NCBI GenBank assembly: GCA_940337035.1 | Contig: CALNHX010007731.1 | Location: 1 to 64,000 of the forward strand | DNA: 64,000 nt | Reading direction: 5' to 3' | Source: Agriotes lineatus | Taxonomy: Eukaryota > Arthropoda > Insecta > Coleoptera > Elateridae | Shown: positions 40,436 to 54,035 of the stretch, one piece after another | How the letters are laid out: every line of letters begins with the position of its first letter | How positions within the stretch are numbered: position 1 is the first letter of the stretch | Translations under genes and position numbers: made by a program | Notes under the pieces: generated by a model | Databases searched by the model: none | The model's input: only the letters and a program-made list of their open reading frames with translations | Told to the model about the DNA's origin: nothing

Positions 40436-41810
40436 GTCCCAGACGTCCCAGATGTCCCATATGTCCCTTACGTCCCAGATGTTCCATATGTCCCTAAAGT
40501 CCCAGACGTCCTAGATGTCTTATATGTCCCTAACGTCCCAGACGTCCCAGACCTCCCATATGTTTTTAACGCCCCAGACGTCCTAGATGTCCCTTATATG
40601 CTTAACGTCCCAGACGTCCCAGATGTCCCATATGCCAATAACGTCCCAGACGTCCCAGACGTCCTAGATGTCCCATATGTCCTAAACGTCCCAGACGTCC
40701 CAGAAATCCCATATGTCCCATATGTCCCTAATGTCCCAGGCCTCCTAAATTTCCCATATGTCCTTAACGTGCCAGGCGTCCCAGATGTCCCATATGTCCG
40801 TAACGTCCCAGACGTCTCAGATGTTCAATGTGTCCCATACGTCCCTAATGTCCCAGGCGTCCCAGATGTCCCATATGTCCCAAATGTCCCTAATGTCCAG
40901 GGCGTCCTAAATGTCCCATATGTCCTTAACGTTCCAGACGTCCCAGACGTCTTAGATGTCCCAAATGTCCTTAACGTCCCAGACGTCCCAGATGTCCCAT
41001 ATGTCCCATACGTTTCTAATGTCCCAGGCGTCCTATATGTCCCATATGTCTTTAACGTCCCAGACGTCCCAGATGTCCCATATGTCCCATACGTTTCTAA
41101 TGTCCCAGGCGTCCTAAATGTCCCATATGTCCTTAACGTCCCAGACGTCCCAGACGCCCTAGATGTCCCATATGTCATTAACGTCCCGGACGTCCCAGAT
41201 GTCCCATATGTCCCTAACGTCCCAGACGTCCCAGATGTCCCATATGTCCCATAAGACCCTAATGTCCGAGGAGTCCCAGATGTCCCATATGTCCCATATG
41301 TCCCTAATGTCCCAGGCGTCCTAAATGTCCCATATGTCCTTAAAGTCCCAGACGTCCCAGACGTCCTAAATGTCCCATATGTCCTTAAAGTCCCAGACGT
41401 AACAGATGTCCCATATGTCCCATGTGTCCCTAATGACCCAGGGGTCCTAGATGTTCCATATGTCCCTAACGTCCAAGACGTCCTAAATGTCCCATATGTC
41501 CCTAACGTCCCAGACGTCCCAGCTGTCCCGTATGTCCCTAACGCCCATGACGTCCCAGACGTCCTAGATGTCCCATATGTCCCTAACGTCCCAGACGTCC
41601 CTGATGTCCCATATGTCCCACATGTCCCTAATGTCCCAGACGTCCTAAATGTCCCACATGTCCATAACGTCCCAGACGTCCCAGACGCCCTAGATGTCCC
41701 ATTCGCATATGTCTCTAACGTCCCAGACGTCTCAGCTGTCCCGTATGTCCCTAACGTCCTAGACGTCCGAGATGTCCTAGATGTCCCATATGTCTCTAAC
41801 GTCACAGACG
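40399..41810. repeat. Shortened relative of 34.08-35.8 kb with a chimeric junction
   Basis: Order matches 34.08 kb onward, including GTCCCATAAGACCC at 41251. Near 41702 the expected GTCCCATTTGCCC (as near 35.50 kb) becomes GTCCCATTCGCATATG, joining it directly to sequence equivalent to about 35.67 kb. The join deletes a block and changes the register by 6 bp modulo 9. Confidence 0.7.
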
Positions 41811-44005
41811 TCCTAGATGTCCTATATATTAATAACGTCCCAGATGTTCCATATGTCCCTAAAGTCCCAGACGTCCCAGATGTCCCATATGTCCCTAACG
41901 TCCCAGCCGTCCCAGATGTCCCAAAGGTCTTATATATCCTTAATGTCCCAGGCGTATTAGATGTCCCATATGTCCCTAATGTGCCAGGCGTCCTAAATGT
42001 CCCATATGTCTTTAACGTCCCGGAAGTCCCAGACGTCCTAGTTGTCCCAAATGTCCTTAACGTTCCAGACGTCCCAGATGTCCCATATGTCACATATGTT
42101 TCTAATGTCCCAGGCGTCCTAAATGTTCCATATGTCCCTAACGTCCCAGACGTCCCAGATGTCCTAGATGTCCCATATGTCCTTAACGTCCCAGACGTTC
42201 CAGATGTCCCATATGTCCTTAACGTCCCAGACGTCCCAGATGCCCCATATGTCCCTAATGTCCCAGGCGTCCTAAATGTCCCATATGTCCTTAACGTCCC
42301 AGACGTCCCAGACGCCCTAGATGTCCCATATGTCATTAACGTCCCGGACGTCCCAGATGTCCCATATGTCCCTAACGTCCCAGACGTCCCAGATGTCCCA
42401 TATGTCCCATATGTCCCTAATGTCCGAGGCGTCCCAGATGTCCCATATGTCCCATATGTCCCTAATGTCCCAGGCGTCTTAAATGTCCCATATGTCCTTA
42501 ACGTCCCAGACGTCCCAGACGTCCTAGATGTCACATATGTCCTTAAAGTTCCAGACGTCCCAGATGTCCCATATGTCCCATGTGTCCCTAATGACCCAGG
42601 CGTCCTAGATGTTCCATATGTCCCTAACGTCCAAGACGTCCTAAATGTCCCATATGTCCCTAACGTCCCAGACGTCCTAAATGTCTTATATGCCTTTAAC
42701 GTCCCAGACGTCCCAGATCTCCCATATGTCCCTAACGTCCCAGACGTCCTAGATGCCCCTTATATCCTTAACGTCCCAGACGTCCCAGATGTCCCATATG
42801 TCAATAACGTCCCAGACGTCCCAGATGTCCTATATGTCCCATATGTCCCTAATGTCCCAGGCGTCCCAGACCTCCCATATGTCCCATATGTCCCTAATGT
42901 CCAGGGCGTCCTAAATGTCCCATATGTCCTTAACGTCCCAGACGTCCCAGACGTCCTAGATGTCCCATATGTCCTTAACGTCCCAGACGTCCCAGATATC
43001 CCATATGTTCCATATGTCCCTAATGTCCAGGGCGTCCTAAATGTCCCATATCTCCTTAACGTCCCAGACGTCCCAGACGTCCTAGATGTCCCGAATGTCC
43101 TTAACGTCCCAGACGTCCCAGATGTCCCATATGTTTCATATGTTTTTCATGTCCCAGGCGTCCTAGATGTTCCATATGTCCCTAACGTCCCAGACGTCCC
43201 AGATGTCCTAGATGTCCCATATGTCCTTAACGTCCCAGACGTCCCAGATGTCCCATATGTCCCTAACGTAACAGACGTCCCAGATGTCCCATATGTCCCT
43301 AATATCCCAGGCGTAGTAAATGTCCCATATGTCCTTAACGTCCCAGACGTCCCAGACGCCATAGATGTCCCATATGTCCTTAACGTCCCAGACGTCCCAG
43401 ACGTCGCAGATGTCCCATATGTCCCTGACGTCCCAGACGTCCCAGATGTCCCATATGTCCCTAGCATCCCAGACGTCCCAGATGTCCCATATGTCTTTAA
43501 CGTCCCAGACGTCCCAGATGTCCCATATCTAACTAACGTCCCAGACGTTCCAGATGTCAAATATGTCCCATATGTCCCTAATGTCCCAGGCGTCCCAGAT
43601 GTCCCATATGTCCCATATGTCCCTAATGTCCCAGGCGTCCTAAATGTCCCAAATGTCCTTAACGTCCTAGACGTCCCAGACGTCCTAGATGTCTCATATG
43701 TCCTTAACGTCCCAGACGTCCCAGATGTACCATATGTCCCTAACGTCCCAGACGTCCCAGATGTCCCATATGTCCCATATGTCCCTAATGTCCCAGGCGT
43801 CCCAGATGTCCCATATGTCCCATATGTCCCTAATGTCCCAGGCGTCCTAAATGTCCCATATGTCCTTAACGTCCCAGACGTCCCAGACGTCCTAGATGTC
43901 CCATATGTCCTTAACGTCCCAGAGGTCCCAGATGTACCATATGTCCTTAACGTCCCAGACGTCCCAGACGTCTTAGATGTCCTATATATCCTTAACGTCC
44001 CAGAC

Positions 44006-44042
44006 GTCCCAGTATATCCCATATGTCCTATAAGTCCCTAAC
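44006..44042 (+). repeat. T-insertion module 15, variant
   Basis: Reads CCTATAAGTCCCTAAC where the core has CCTATACCTCCCTAAC. Its 6.5-kb partner, module 18, has the usual form, so the change is private to this copy. Confidence 0.85.
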
Positions 44043-45329
44043 GTCCCAGACGTCCCAGATGTCCCATATGTCCCTTACGTCCCAGATGTTCCATATGTCC
44101 CTAAAGTCCCAGCCGTCCTAGATGTCTTATATGTCCCTAACGTCCCAGACGTCCCAGATCTCCCATATGTCCCTAACGTCCCAGACGTCCTAGATGTCCC
44201 TTATATGCTTAACGTCCCAGACGTCCCAGATGTCCCATATGCCAATAACGTCCCAGACGTCCCAGATGTCCTATATGTCCCATATGGCCCTAATGTCCCA
44301 GGCGTCCCAGACCTCCCATATGTCCCATATGTCCCTAACGTCCAGGGCGTCCTAAATGTCCAATATGTCCTTAATGTCCCAGACGTCCCAGACGTCCTAG
44401 ATGTCCCATATGTCCTAAACGTCCCAGACGTCCCAGATATCCCATATGTCCCATATGTCCCTAATGTCCCAGGCCTCCTAAATGTCCCATATGTCCTTAA
44501 CGTCCCAGACGTCCCAGATATCACATATGTCCCATATGTCCCTAATGTCCAGGGCGTCCTAAATGTCCCATATCTCCTTAACGTCCCAGACGTCCCAGAC
44601 GTCCTAGATGTCCCAAATGTGCTTAACGTCCCAGACGTCCCAGATGTCCCATATGTTTCATATATTGCTAATGTCCCAGGCGTCCTAGATGTTCCATATG
44701 AACCTAACGTCCCAGACGTCCCAGATGTCCTAGATGTCCCATATGTCCTTAACGTCCCAGACGTCCCAGATGTCCCATATATCCCTAATATCCCAGGAGT
44801 AGTAAATGTCCCATATGTCCTTAACGTCCCAGACGTCCCAGACGCCCTAGATGTCCCATATGTCCTTAACGTCCCAGACGTCCCAGACGTCCTAGATGTC
44901 CCATATGTCCTTAACGTCTCAGACGTCCCAGATGTCCCATATGTCCCTAGCATCCCAGACGTCCCAGATGTCCCATATGTCCTTAACGTCCCTGACGTCC
45001 CAGATGTCCCATATGTAACTAACGTCCCAGACGTCCCAGATGTCCCATATGTCCCATATGTCCCTAATGTCCCAGGCGTCCCAGATGTCCCATATGTCCC
45101 ATATGCCCCATATGTCCCTAATGTCCGAGGCGTCCTAAATGTCCCATATGTCCTTAACGTCCCAGACGTCTTAAAAGTCCTAGATGTCCCATATGTCCTT
45201 AACGTCCAAGACGTCCCAGATTTACCATATGTCCCTAACGTCCCAGACGTCCCAGATGTCCCATATGTCTAATATGTCCCTAATGTCCCAGACGTCCTAG
45301 ATATCCCATATATCCTTAACGTCCCAGAC

Positions 45330-45366
45330 GTCCCAGTATATCCCATATGTCCTATACCTCCCTAAC
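45330..45366 (+). repeat. T-insertion module 16
   Basis: Exact core. The 1,324-bp gap from module 15 is 9 bp longer than the 1,315-bp gaps of modules 18-19 and 20-21, owing to one extra monomer near 45105. Confidence 0.85.
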
Positions 45367-46019
45367 GTCCCAGACGTCCCAGATGTCCCGTATGTCCCTA
45401 ACGTCCCAGATGTTCCATATGTCCCTAAAGTCCCAGACGTCCTAGATGTCTTATATGTCCCTAACGTCCCAGACGTCCCAGATCTCCCATATGTCCCTAA
45501 CGTCCCAGACGTGCTAGATGTCCCTTATATCCTTAACGTCCTAGACGTCCCAGATGTCCCATATGCCAACAACGTCCCAGACGTCCCAGATGTCCTATAT
45601 GTCCCATATGTCCCTAATGTCCCAGGCGTCCCAGACCTCCCATATGTCCCATATGTCCCTAACGTCCAGGGCGTCCTAAATGTCCAATATGTCCTTAACG
45701 TCCCAGACGTCCCAGACGTCCTAGATGTCCCATATTTCCTAAACGTCCCAGACGTCCCAGATGTCCCATATGTCCGTAACGTCCCAGACGTCGCAGATGT
45801 TCAATGTGTCCCATATGTCCCTAATGTCCCAGGCCTCCTAAATGTCCCATATGTCCATAACGTCCCAGGCGTCCCAGATGTCCCATATGTCCGTAACGTT
45901 CCAGACGTCCCAGATGTTCAATGTGTCCCATATGTCCCTAATGTCCCAGGCGTCCCAGATGTCCCATATGTCCCAAATGTCCCTAATGTCCCAGGCGTCC
46001 TAAAGGTCCCATATGTCCT

Positions 46020-48300
46020 TATCGTTCCAGACGTCCCAGACGTCTTAGATGTCCTAATGTCCTTAACGTCTTAGATGTCCCATATGTCCCATATGTTTCT
46101 AATGTCCCAGGCGTCCTAGATGTTCCATATGTCCCTAACGTCCCAGACGGCCCAGACGCCCTAGATGTCCCATATGTCATTAACGTCCCGGACGTCCCAG
46201 ATGTCCCATATGTCCATAACGTCCCGGACGTCCCAGATGTCCCATATGTCCTTAACGTTCCAGACGTCCCAGACGTCTTAGATGTCCCAAATGTCCTTAA
46301 CGTCTTAGATGTCCCATATGTCCCATATGTTTCTAATGTCCCAGGCGTCCTAGATGTTCCATATGTCCCTATCGTCCCAGACGTCCCAGATGTCCTATAC
46401 GTCCCATATGTCCTTAACGTCCCAGACGTCCCAGATGTCCCATATGTCCTTAACATCTCAGACGTCCCAAATGTCCCATATGTCCCTAATGTCCCAGGCG
46501 TCCTAAATGTCCCATATGTCCTTAACGTCCCAGACGTCCCAGACGCCCTAGATGTCCCATATGTCATTAACGTCCCGGACGTCCCAGAAGTCCCATATGT
46601 CCCTAACGTCCCAGACGTCCCAGATGTCCCATATGTCCTTAACGTCCCAGACGTCCCAGATGTCCCATATGTAACTGACGTCCCAGACGTCCCAGATGTC
46701 CCATATGTCCCATATGTCCCTAATGTCCCAGGCGTCCCAGATGTCCCATATGTCCCATATGTCCCATATGTCCCTAATGTCCCAGGCGTCCTAAATGTCC
46801 CATATGTCCTTAACGTCCCAGACGTCCCAGACGTCCTAGATGTCCCATATGTCCTTAACGTCCCAGACGTCCCAGATTTACCATATGTCCCTAACGTCCC
46901 AGACGTCCCAGATGTCCCATATGTCCCATATGTCCCTAATGTCCCAGACGTCCTAGATGTCCCATATATCCTTACCGTCCCAGACGTCTTAGTATATCCC
47001 ATATGTCCTATACCTCCCTAACGTCCCAGACGTCCCAGATGTCCCATATGTCCCTAACGTCCCAGATGTTCCATATGTCCCTAAAGTCCCAGACGTCCTA
47101 GATGTCTTATATGTCCCTAACGTCCCAGACGTCCCAGATCTCCCATATGTCCCTATCGTCTCAGACGTGCTAGATGTCCCTTATATCCTTAACGTCCCAG
47201 ACGTCCCAGATGTCCCATATGCCAATAACGACCCAGACGTCCCAGATGTCCTATATGTCCCATATGTCCCTAATGTCCCAGGCGTCCCAGACCTCCCATA
47301 TGTTCCATATGTCCCTAACGTCCAGAGCGTCCTAAATGTCCAATATGTCCTTAACGTCCCAGACGTCCCAGACGTCCTAGATGTCCCATATGTCCTAAAC
47401 GTCCCAGACGTCCCAGATGTCCCATATGTCCGTAACGTCCCAGGCGTCCTAAATGTCCCATATGTCCTTAACGTTCCAGAAGTCCCAGACGTCTTAGATG
47501 TCCCAAATGTCCTTAACGTCCCAGACGTCCCAGATGTCCCATATGTCCCGTATGTTTCTAATGTCCCAGGCGTCCTAGATGTTCCATATGTCCCTAACGT
47601 CCCAGACGTCCCAGATGTCCTATATGTCCCATATGTCCTTAACGTCCCAGACGTCCCAGATGTCCCATATGTCCCAAATGTCCTTAATGTCCCAGGCGTC
47701 CTAAATGTCCCATATGTCCTTAACGTTCCAGACGTCCCAGACGTCTTAGATGTCCCAAATGTCCTTAACGTCCCAGACGTCCCAGATGTCCCATATGTCC
47801 CGTATGTTTCTAATGTCCCAGGCGTCCTAGCTGTTCCATATGTCCCTAACGTCCCAGACGTCCCAGATGTCCTATATGTCCCATATGTCCTTAACGTCCC
47901 AGACGTCCCAGATGTCTCATATGTCCTAAACGTCCCAGACGTCCCAAATGTCCCATATGTCCCTAATGTCCCAGGCGTCCTAAATGTCCCATATGTCCTT
48001 AACGTCCCAGACGTCCCAGACGCCCTAGATGTTCCATATGTCATTAACGTCCCGGACGTCCCAGATGTCCCATATGTCCCTAACGTCCCAGACATCCCAG
48101 ATGTCCCATATGTCCCTAATGTCCGAGGCGTCCCAGATGTCCCATATGTCCCATATGTCCCTAATGTCCCAGGCGTCCTAAATGTCCCATGTGTCCTTAA
48201 AGTCCCAGACGTCCCAGACGTCCTAGATGTCCCATATGTCCTTAAAGTCCCAGACGTCCCAGATGTCCCATATGTCCTATGTGTCCCTAATGACCCAGGC
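46020..48300. repeat. Block D, copy 1 (partners 56.00-58.28 and 58.39-60.63 kb)
   Basis: Offset to the second copy is 9,984, seen at the T-insertion modules (46986 and 56970), the GTGCTAGATG junctions (47167 and 57151) and the one-base loss GTCCTAATG (46051 and 56035). Similarity ends after CTAATGACCCAGGCGTC near 48.30 kb. Confidence 0.85.
46986..47022 (+). repeat. T-insertion module 17, variant
   Basis: Begins GTCTTAGTATATCCC. The same variant start occurs only at module 22, 9,984 bp away, marking the two as copies. Confidence 0.85.
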
Positions 48301-50532
48301 GTCCTAGATGTCCTATATATTAATAACGTCCCAGATGTTCCATATGTCCCTAAAGTCCCAGACGTCCCAGATGTCCCATATGTCCCTAACGTCCCAGACG
48401 TCCCAGATGAGCCATATGTCCCTAACGTCCCAGCCGTCCCAGATGTCCCAAAGGTCTTATATATCCTTAATGTCCCAGGCGTATTAGATGTCCCATATGT
48501 CCCTAATGTGCCAGGCGTCCTAAATGTCCCATATGTCTTTAACGTCCCGGAAGTCCCAGACGTCCTAGTTGTCCCAAATGTCCTTAACGTTCCAGACGTC
48601 CCAGATGTCCCATATGTCACATATGTTTCTAATGTCCCAGGCGTCCTAAATGTTCCATATGTCCCTAACGTCCCAGACGTCCCAGATGTCCTAGATGTCC
48701 CATATGTCCTTAACGTCCCAGACGTTCCAGATGTCCCATATGTCCTTAACGTCCCAGACGTCCCAGATGCCCCATATGTCCCTAATGTCCCAGGCGTCCT
48801 AAATGTCCCATATGTCCTTAACGTCCCAGACGTCCCAGACGCCCTAGATGTCCCATATGTCATTAACGTCCCGGACGTCCCAGATGTCCAATATGTCCCT
48901 AACGTCCCAGACGTCCCAGATGTCCCATATGTCCCATATGTCCCTAATGTCCGAGGCGTCCCAGATGTCCCATATGTCCCATATGTCCCTAATGTCCCAG
49001 GCGTCTTAAATGTCCCATATGTCCTTAACGTCCCAGACGTCCCAGACGTCCTAGATGTCACATATGTCCTTAAAGTTCCAGACGTCCCAGATGTCCCATA
49101 TGTCCCATGTGTCCCTAATGACCCAGGCGTCCTAGATGTTCCATATGTCCCTAACGTCCAAGACGTCCTAAATCTCCCATATGTCCCTAACGTCCCAGAC
49201 GTCCTAGATGTCTTATATGCCTTTAACGTCCCAGACGTCCCAGATCTCCCATATGTCCCTAACGTCCCAGACGTCCTAGATGCCCCTTATATCCTTAACG
49301 TCCCAGACGTCCCAGATGTCCCATATGTCAATAACGTCCCAGACGTCCCAGATGTCCTATATGTCCCATATGTCCCTAATGTCCCAGGCGTCCCAGACCT
49401 CCCATATGTCCCATATGTCCCTAATGTCCAGGGCGTCCTAAATGTCCCATATGTCCTTAACGTCCCAGACGTCCCAGACGTCCTAGATGTCCCATATGTC
49501 CTTAACGTCCCAGACGTCCCAGATATCCCATATGTTCCATATGTCCCTAATGTCCAGGGCGTCCTAAATGTCCCATATCTCCTTAACGTCCCAGACGTCC
49601 CAGACGTCCTAGATGTCCCGAATGTCCTTAACGTCCCAGACGTCCCAGATGTCCCATATGTTTCATATGTTTTTCATGTCCCAGGCGTCCTAGATGTTCC
49701 ATATGTCCCTAACGTCCCAGACGTCCCAGATGTCCTAGATGTCCCATATGTCCTTAACGTCCCAGACGTCCCAGATGTCCCATATGTCCCTAACGTAACA
49801 GACGTCCCAGATGTCCCATATGTCCCTAATATCCCAGGCGTAGTAAATGTCCCATATGTCCTTAACGTCCCAGACGTCCCAGACGCCCTAGATGTCCCAT
49901 ATGTCCTTAACGTCCCAGACGTCCCAGACGTCGCAGATGTCCCATATGTCCCTGACGTCCCAGACGTCCCAGATGTCCCATATGTCCCTAGCATCCCAGA
50001 CGTCCCAGATGTCCCATATGTCTTTAACGACCCAGACGTCCCAGATGTCCCATATCTAACTAACGTCCCAGACGTTCCAGATGTCAAATATGTATCATAT
50101 GTCCCTAATGTCCCAGGCGTCCCAGATGTCCCATATGTCCCATATGTCCCTAATGTCCCAGGCGTCCTAAATGTCCCAAATGTCCTTAACGTCCTAGACG
50201 TCCCAGACGTCCTAGATGTCTCATATGTCCTTAACGTCCCAGACGTCCCAGATGTACCATATGTCCCTAACGTCCCAGACGTCCCAGATGTCCCATATGT
50301 CCCATATGTCCCTAATGTCCCAGGCGTCCCAGATGTCCCATATGTCCCATATGTCCCTAATGTCCCAGGCGTCCTAAATGTCCCATATGTCCGTAACGTC
50401 CCAGACGTCCCAGACGTCCTAGATGTCCCATATGTCCTTAACGTCCCAGAGGTCCCAGATGTACCATATGTCCTTAACGTCCCAGACGTCCCAGACGTCT
50501 TAGATGTCCTATATATCCTTAACGTCCCAGAC

Positions 50533-50569
50533 GTCCCAGTATATCCCATATGTCCTATACCTCCCTAAC
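50533..50569 (+). repeat. T-insertion module 18
   Basis: Exact core. It closes the 1,133-codon forward frame. Confidence 0.85.
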
Positions 50570-51847
50570 GTCCCAGACGTCCCAGATGTCCCATATGTCC
50601 CTTACGTCCCAGATGTTCCATATGTCTCTAAAGTCCCAGCCGTCCTAGATGTCTTATATGTCCCTAACGTCCCAGACGTCCCAGATCTCCCATATGTCCC
50701 TAACGTCCCAGACGTCCTAGATGTCCCTTATATGCTTAACGTCCCAGACGTCCCAGATGTCCCATATGCCAATAACGTCCCAGACGTCCCAGATGTCCTA
50801 TATGTCCCATATGGCCCTAATGTCCCAGGCGTCCCAGACCTCCCATATGTCCCATATGTCCCTAACGTCCAGGGCGTCCTAAATGTCCAATATGTCCTTA
50901 ATGTCCCAGACGTCCCAGACGTCCTAGATGTCCCATATGTCCTAAACGTCCCAGACGTCCCAGATATCCCATATGTCCCATATGTCCCTAATGTCCCAGG
51001 CCTCCTAAATGTCCCATATGTCCTTAACGTCCCAGACGTCCCAGATATCACATATGTCCCATATGTCCCTAATGTCCAGGGCGTCCTAAATGTCCCATAT
51101 CTCCTTAACGTCCCAGACGTCCCAGACGTCCTAGATGTCCCAAATGTGCTTAACGTCCCAGACGTCCCAGATGTCCCATATGTTTCATATGTTGCTAATG
51201 TCCCAGGCGTCCTAGATGTTCCATATGAACCTAACGTCCCAGACGTCCCAGATGTCCTAGATGTCCCATATGTCCTTAACGTCCCAGACGTCCCAGATGT
51301 CCCATATGTCCCTAATATCCCAGGCGTAGTAAATGTCCCATATGTCCTTAACGTCCCAGACGTCCCAGACGCCCTAGATGTCCCATATGTCCTTAACGTC
51401 CCAGACGTCCCAGACGTCCTAGATGTCCCATATGTCCTTAACGTCTCAGACGTCCCAGATGTCCCATATGTCCCTAGCATCCCAGACGTCCCAGATGTCC
51501 CATATGTCCTTAACGTCCCTGACGTCCCAGATGTCCCATATGTAACTAACGTCCCAGACGTCCCAGATGTCCCATATGTCCCATATGTCCCTAATGTCCC
51601 AGGCGTCCCAGATGTCCCATATGTCCCATATGTCCCTAATGTCCGAGGCGTCCTAAATGTCCCATATGTCCTTAACGTCCCAGACGTCCCAAAAGTCCTA
51701 GATGTCCCATATGTCCTTAACGTCCAAGACGTCCCAGATTTACCATATGTCCCTAACGTCCCAGACGTCCCAGATGTCCCATATGTCTAATATGTCCCTA
51801 ATGTCCCAGACGTCCTAGATATCCCATATATCCTTAACGTCCCAGAC

Positions 51848-51884
51848 GTCCCAGTATATCCCATATGTCCTATACCTCCCTAAC
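51848..51884 (+). repeat. T-insertion module 19
   Basis: Exact core, 1,315 bp after module 18, followed by GACGTCGCAGATG. Confidence 0.85.
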
Positions 51885-53998
51885 GTCCCAGACGTCGCAG
51901 ATGTCCCGTATGTCCCTAACGTCCCAGATGTTCCATATGTCCCTAAAGTCCCAGACGTCCTAGATGTCTTATATGTCCCTAACGTCCCAGACGTCCCAGA
52001 TCTCCCATATGTCCCTAACGTCCCAGACGTGCTAGATGTCCCTTATATCCTTAACGTCCTAGACGTCCCAGATGTCCCATATGCCAACAACGTCCCAGAC
52101 GTCCCAGATGTCCTATATGTCCCATATGTCCCTAATGTCCCAGGCGTCCCAGACCTCCCATATGTCCCATATGTCCCTAACGTCCAGGGCGTCCTAAATG
52201 TCCAATATGTCCTTAACGTCCCAGACGTCCCAGACGTCCTAGATGTCCCATATGTCCTAAACGTCCCAGACGTCCCAGATGTCCCATATGTCCGTAACGT
52301 CCCAGACGTCGCAGATGTTCAATGTGTCCCATATGTCCCTAATGTCCCAGGCCTCCTAAATGTCCCATATGTCCATAACGTCCCAGGCGTCCCAGATGTC
52401 CCATATGTCCGTAACGTACCAGACGTCCCAGATGTTCAATGTGTCCCATATGTCCCTAATGTCCCAGGCGTCCCAGATGTCCCATATGTCCCAAATGTCC
52501 CTAATGTCCCAGGCGTCCTAAATGTCCCATATGTCCTTATCGTTCCAGACGTCCCAGACGTCTTAGATGTCCTAATGTCCTTAACGTCTTAGATGTCCCA
52601 TATGTCCCATATGTTTCTAATGTCCCAGGCGTCCTAGATGTTCCATATGTCCCTAACGTCCCAGACGGCCCAGACGCCCTAGATGTCCCATATGTCATTA
52701 ACGTCCCGGACGTCCCAGATGTCCCATATGTCCATAACGTCCCGGACGTCCCAGATGTCCCATATGTCCTTAACGTTCCAGACGTCCCAGACGTCTTAGA
52801 TGTCCCAAATGTCCTTAACGTCTTAGATGTCCCATATGTCCCATATGTTTCTAATGTCCCAGGCGTCCTAGATGTTCCATATGTCCCTAACGTCCCAGAC
52901 GTCCCAGATGTCCTATACGTCCCATATGTCCTTAACGTCCCAGACGTCCCAGATGTCCCATATGTCCTTAACGTCTCAGACGTCCCAAATGTCCCATATG
53001 TCCCTAATGTCCCAGGCGTCCTAAATGTCCCATATGTCCTTAACGTCCCAGACGTCCCAGACGCCCTAGATGTCCCATATGTCATTAACGTCCCGGACGT
53101 CCCAGATGTCCCATATGTCCCTAACGTCCCAGACGTCCCAGATGTCCCATATGTCCTTAACGTCCCAGACGTCCCAGATGTCCCATATGTAACTGACGTC
53201 CCAGACGTCCCAGATGTCCCATATGTCCCATATGTCCCTAATGTCCCAGGCGTCCCAGATGTCCCATATGTCCCATATGTCCCATATGTCCCTAATGTCC
53301 CAGGCGTCCTAAATGTCCCATATGTCCTTAACGTCCCAGACGTCCCAGACGTCCTAGATGTCCCATATGTCCTTAACGTCCCAGACGTCCCAGACGTCGC
53401 AGATGTCCCATATGTCCCTGACGTCCCAGACGTCCCAGATGTCCCATATGTCCCTAGCATCCCAGACGTCCCAGATGTCCCATATGTCTTTAACGACCCA
53501 GACGTCCCAGATGTCCCATATCTAACTAACGTCCCAGACGTTCCAGATGTCAAATATGTATCATATGTCCCTAATGTCCCAGGCGTCCCAGATGTCCCAT
53601 ATGTCCCATATGTCCCTAATGTCCCAGGCGTCCTAAATGTCCCAAATGTCCTTAACGTCCTAGACGTCCCAGACGTCCTAGATGTCTCATATGTCCTTAA
53701 CGTCCCAGACGTCCCAGATGTACCATATGTCCCTAACGTCCCAGACGTCCCAGATGTCCCATATGTCCCATATGTCCCTAATGTCCCAGGCGTCCCAGAT
53801 GTCCCATATGTCCCATATGTCCCTAATGTCCCAGGCGTCCTAAATGTCCCATATGTCCGTAACGTCCCAGACGTCCCAGACGTCCTAGATGTCCCATATG
53901 TCCTTAACGTCCCAGAGGTCCCAGATGTACCATATGTCCTTAACGTCCCAGACGTCCCAGACGTCTTAGATGTCCTATATATCCTTAACGTCCCAGAC

Positions 53999-54035
53999 GT
54001 CCCAGTATATCCCATATGTCCTATACCTCCCTAAC
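53999..54035 (+). repeat. T-insertion module 20
   Basis: Exact core, exactly 3,466 bp after module 18. Confidence 0.85.

Larger units (their letters stand above)
39993..40805. repeat. 406-bp tandem duplication containing the T-insertion module
   Basis: T-insertion modules start at 39993 and 40399, the closest pair in the window. The sentences that follow each are the same for about 250 bp, up to GCCAATAACG. The offset of 406 is 45 monomers plus one base, as expected if the duplicated unit carries one inserted T. Confidence 0.8.
41817..46870. repeat. Block of about 6.5-kb offset, copy 1 (partner 48.31-53.385 kb)
   Basis: CCTATATATTAATAACG is at 41821 and 48312. The offset is 6,491 at first and becomes 6,527 after 36 bp present only in the partner. 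It becomes 6,518 after 45.1 kb, where this copy has one extra Y-type monomer (CATATGCCCCATATG near 45105). Open frames ending at 44041 and 50568 share a long, nearly identical C-terminal portion. Confidence 0.85.
49920..53385. repeat. 3,466-bp tandem duplication, first copy
   Basis: Every landmark compared recurs exactly 3,466 bp downstream: T-insertion modules 50533/53999 and 51848/55314, one-base loss 52569/56035, and open frames of 428, 250 and 187 codons with identical translations. The left edge is set where 53.39 kb begins to match 49.92 kb (GTCGCAGATG). Confidence 0.85.

Noticed and set aside
47167..50568. Forward open frame of 1,133 codons, and similar ones at 59317-62712 (1,131), 30911-34117 (1,068), 20756-22816 and 41981-44041 (686 each)
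   Set aside because: The translation is only the 9-bp monomer read as Val-Pro-Asp/Tyr/Asn. The frame starts at GTG or through a register shift, ends wherever a register-shift module falls, and shows no domain, signal peptide or non-repeat portion. A period divisible by three with few stops produces such frames by itself.
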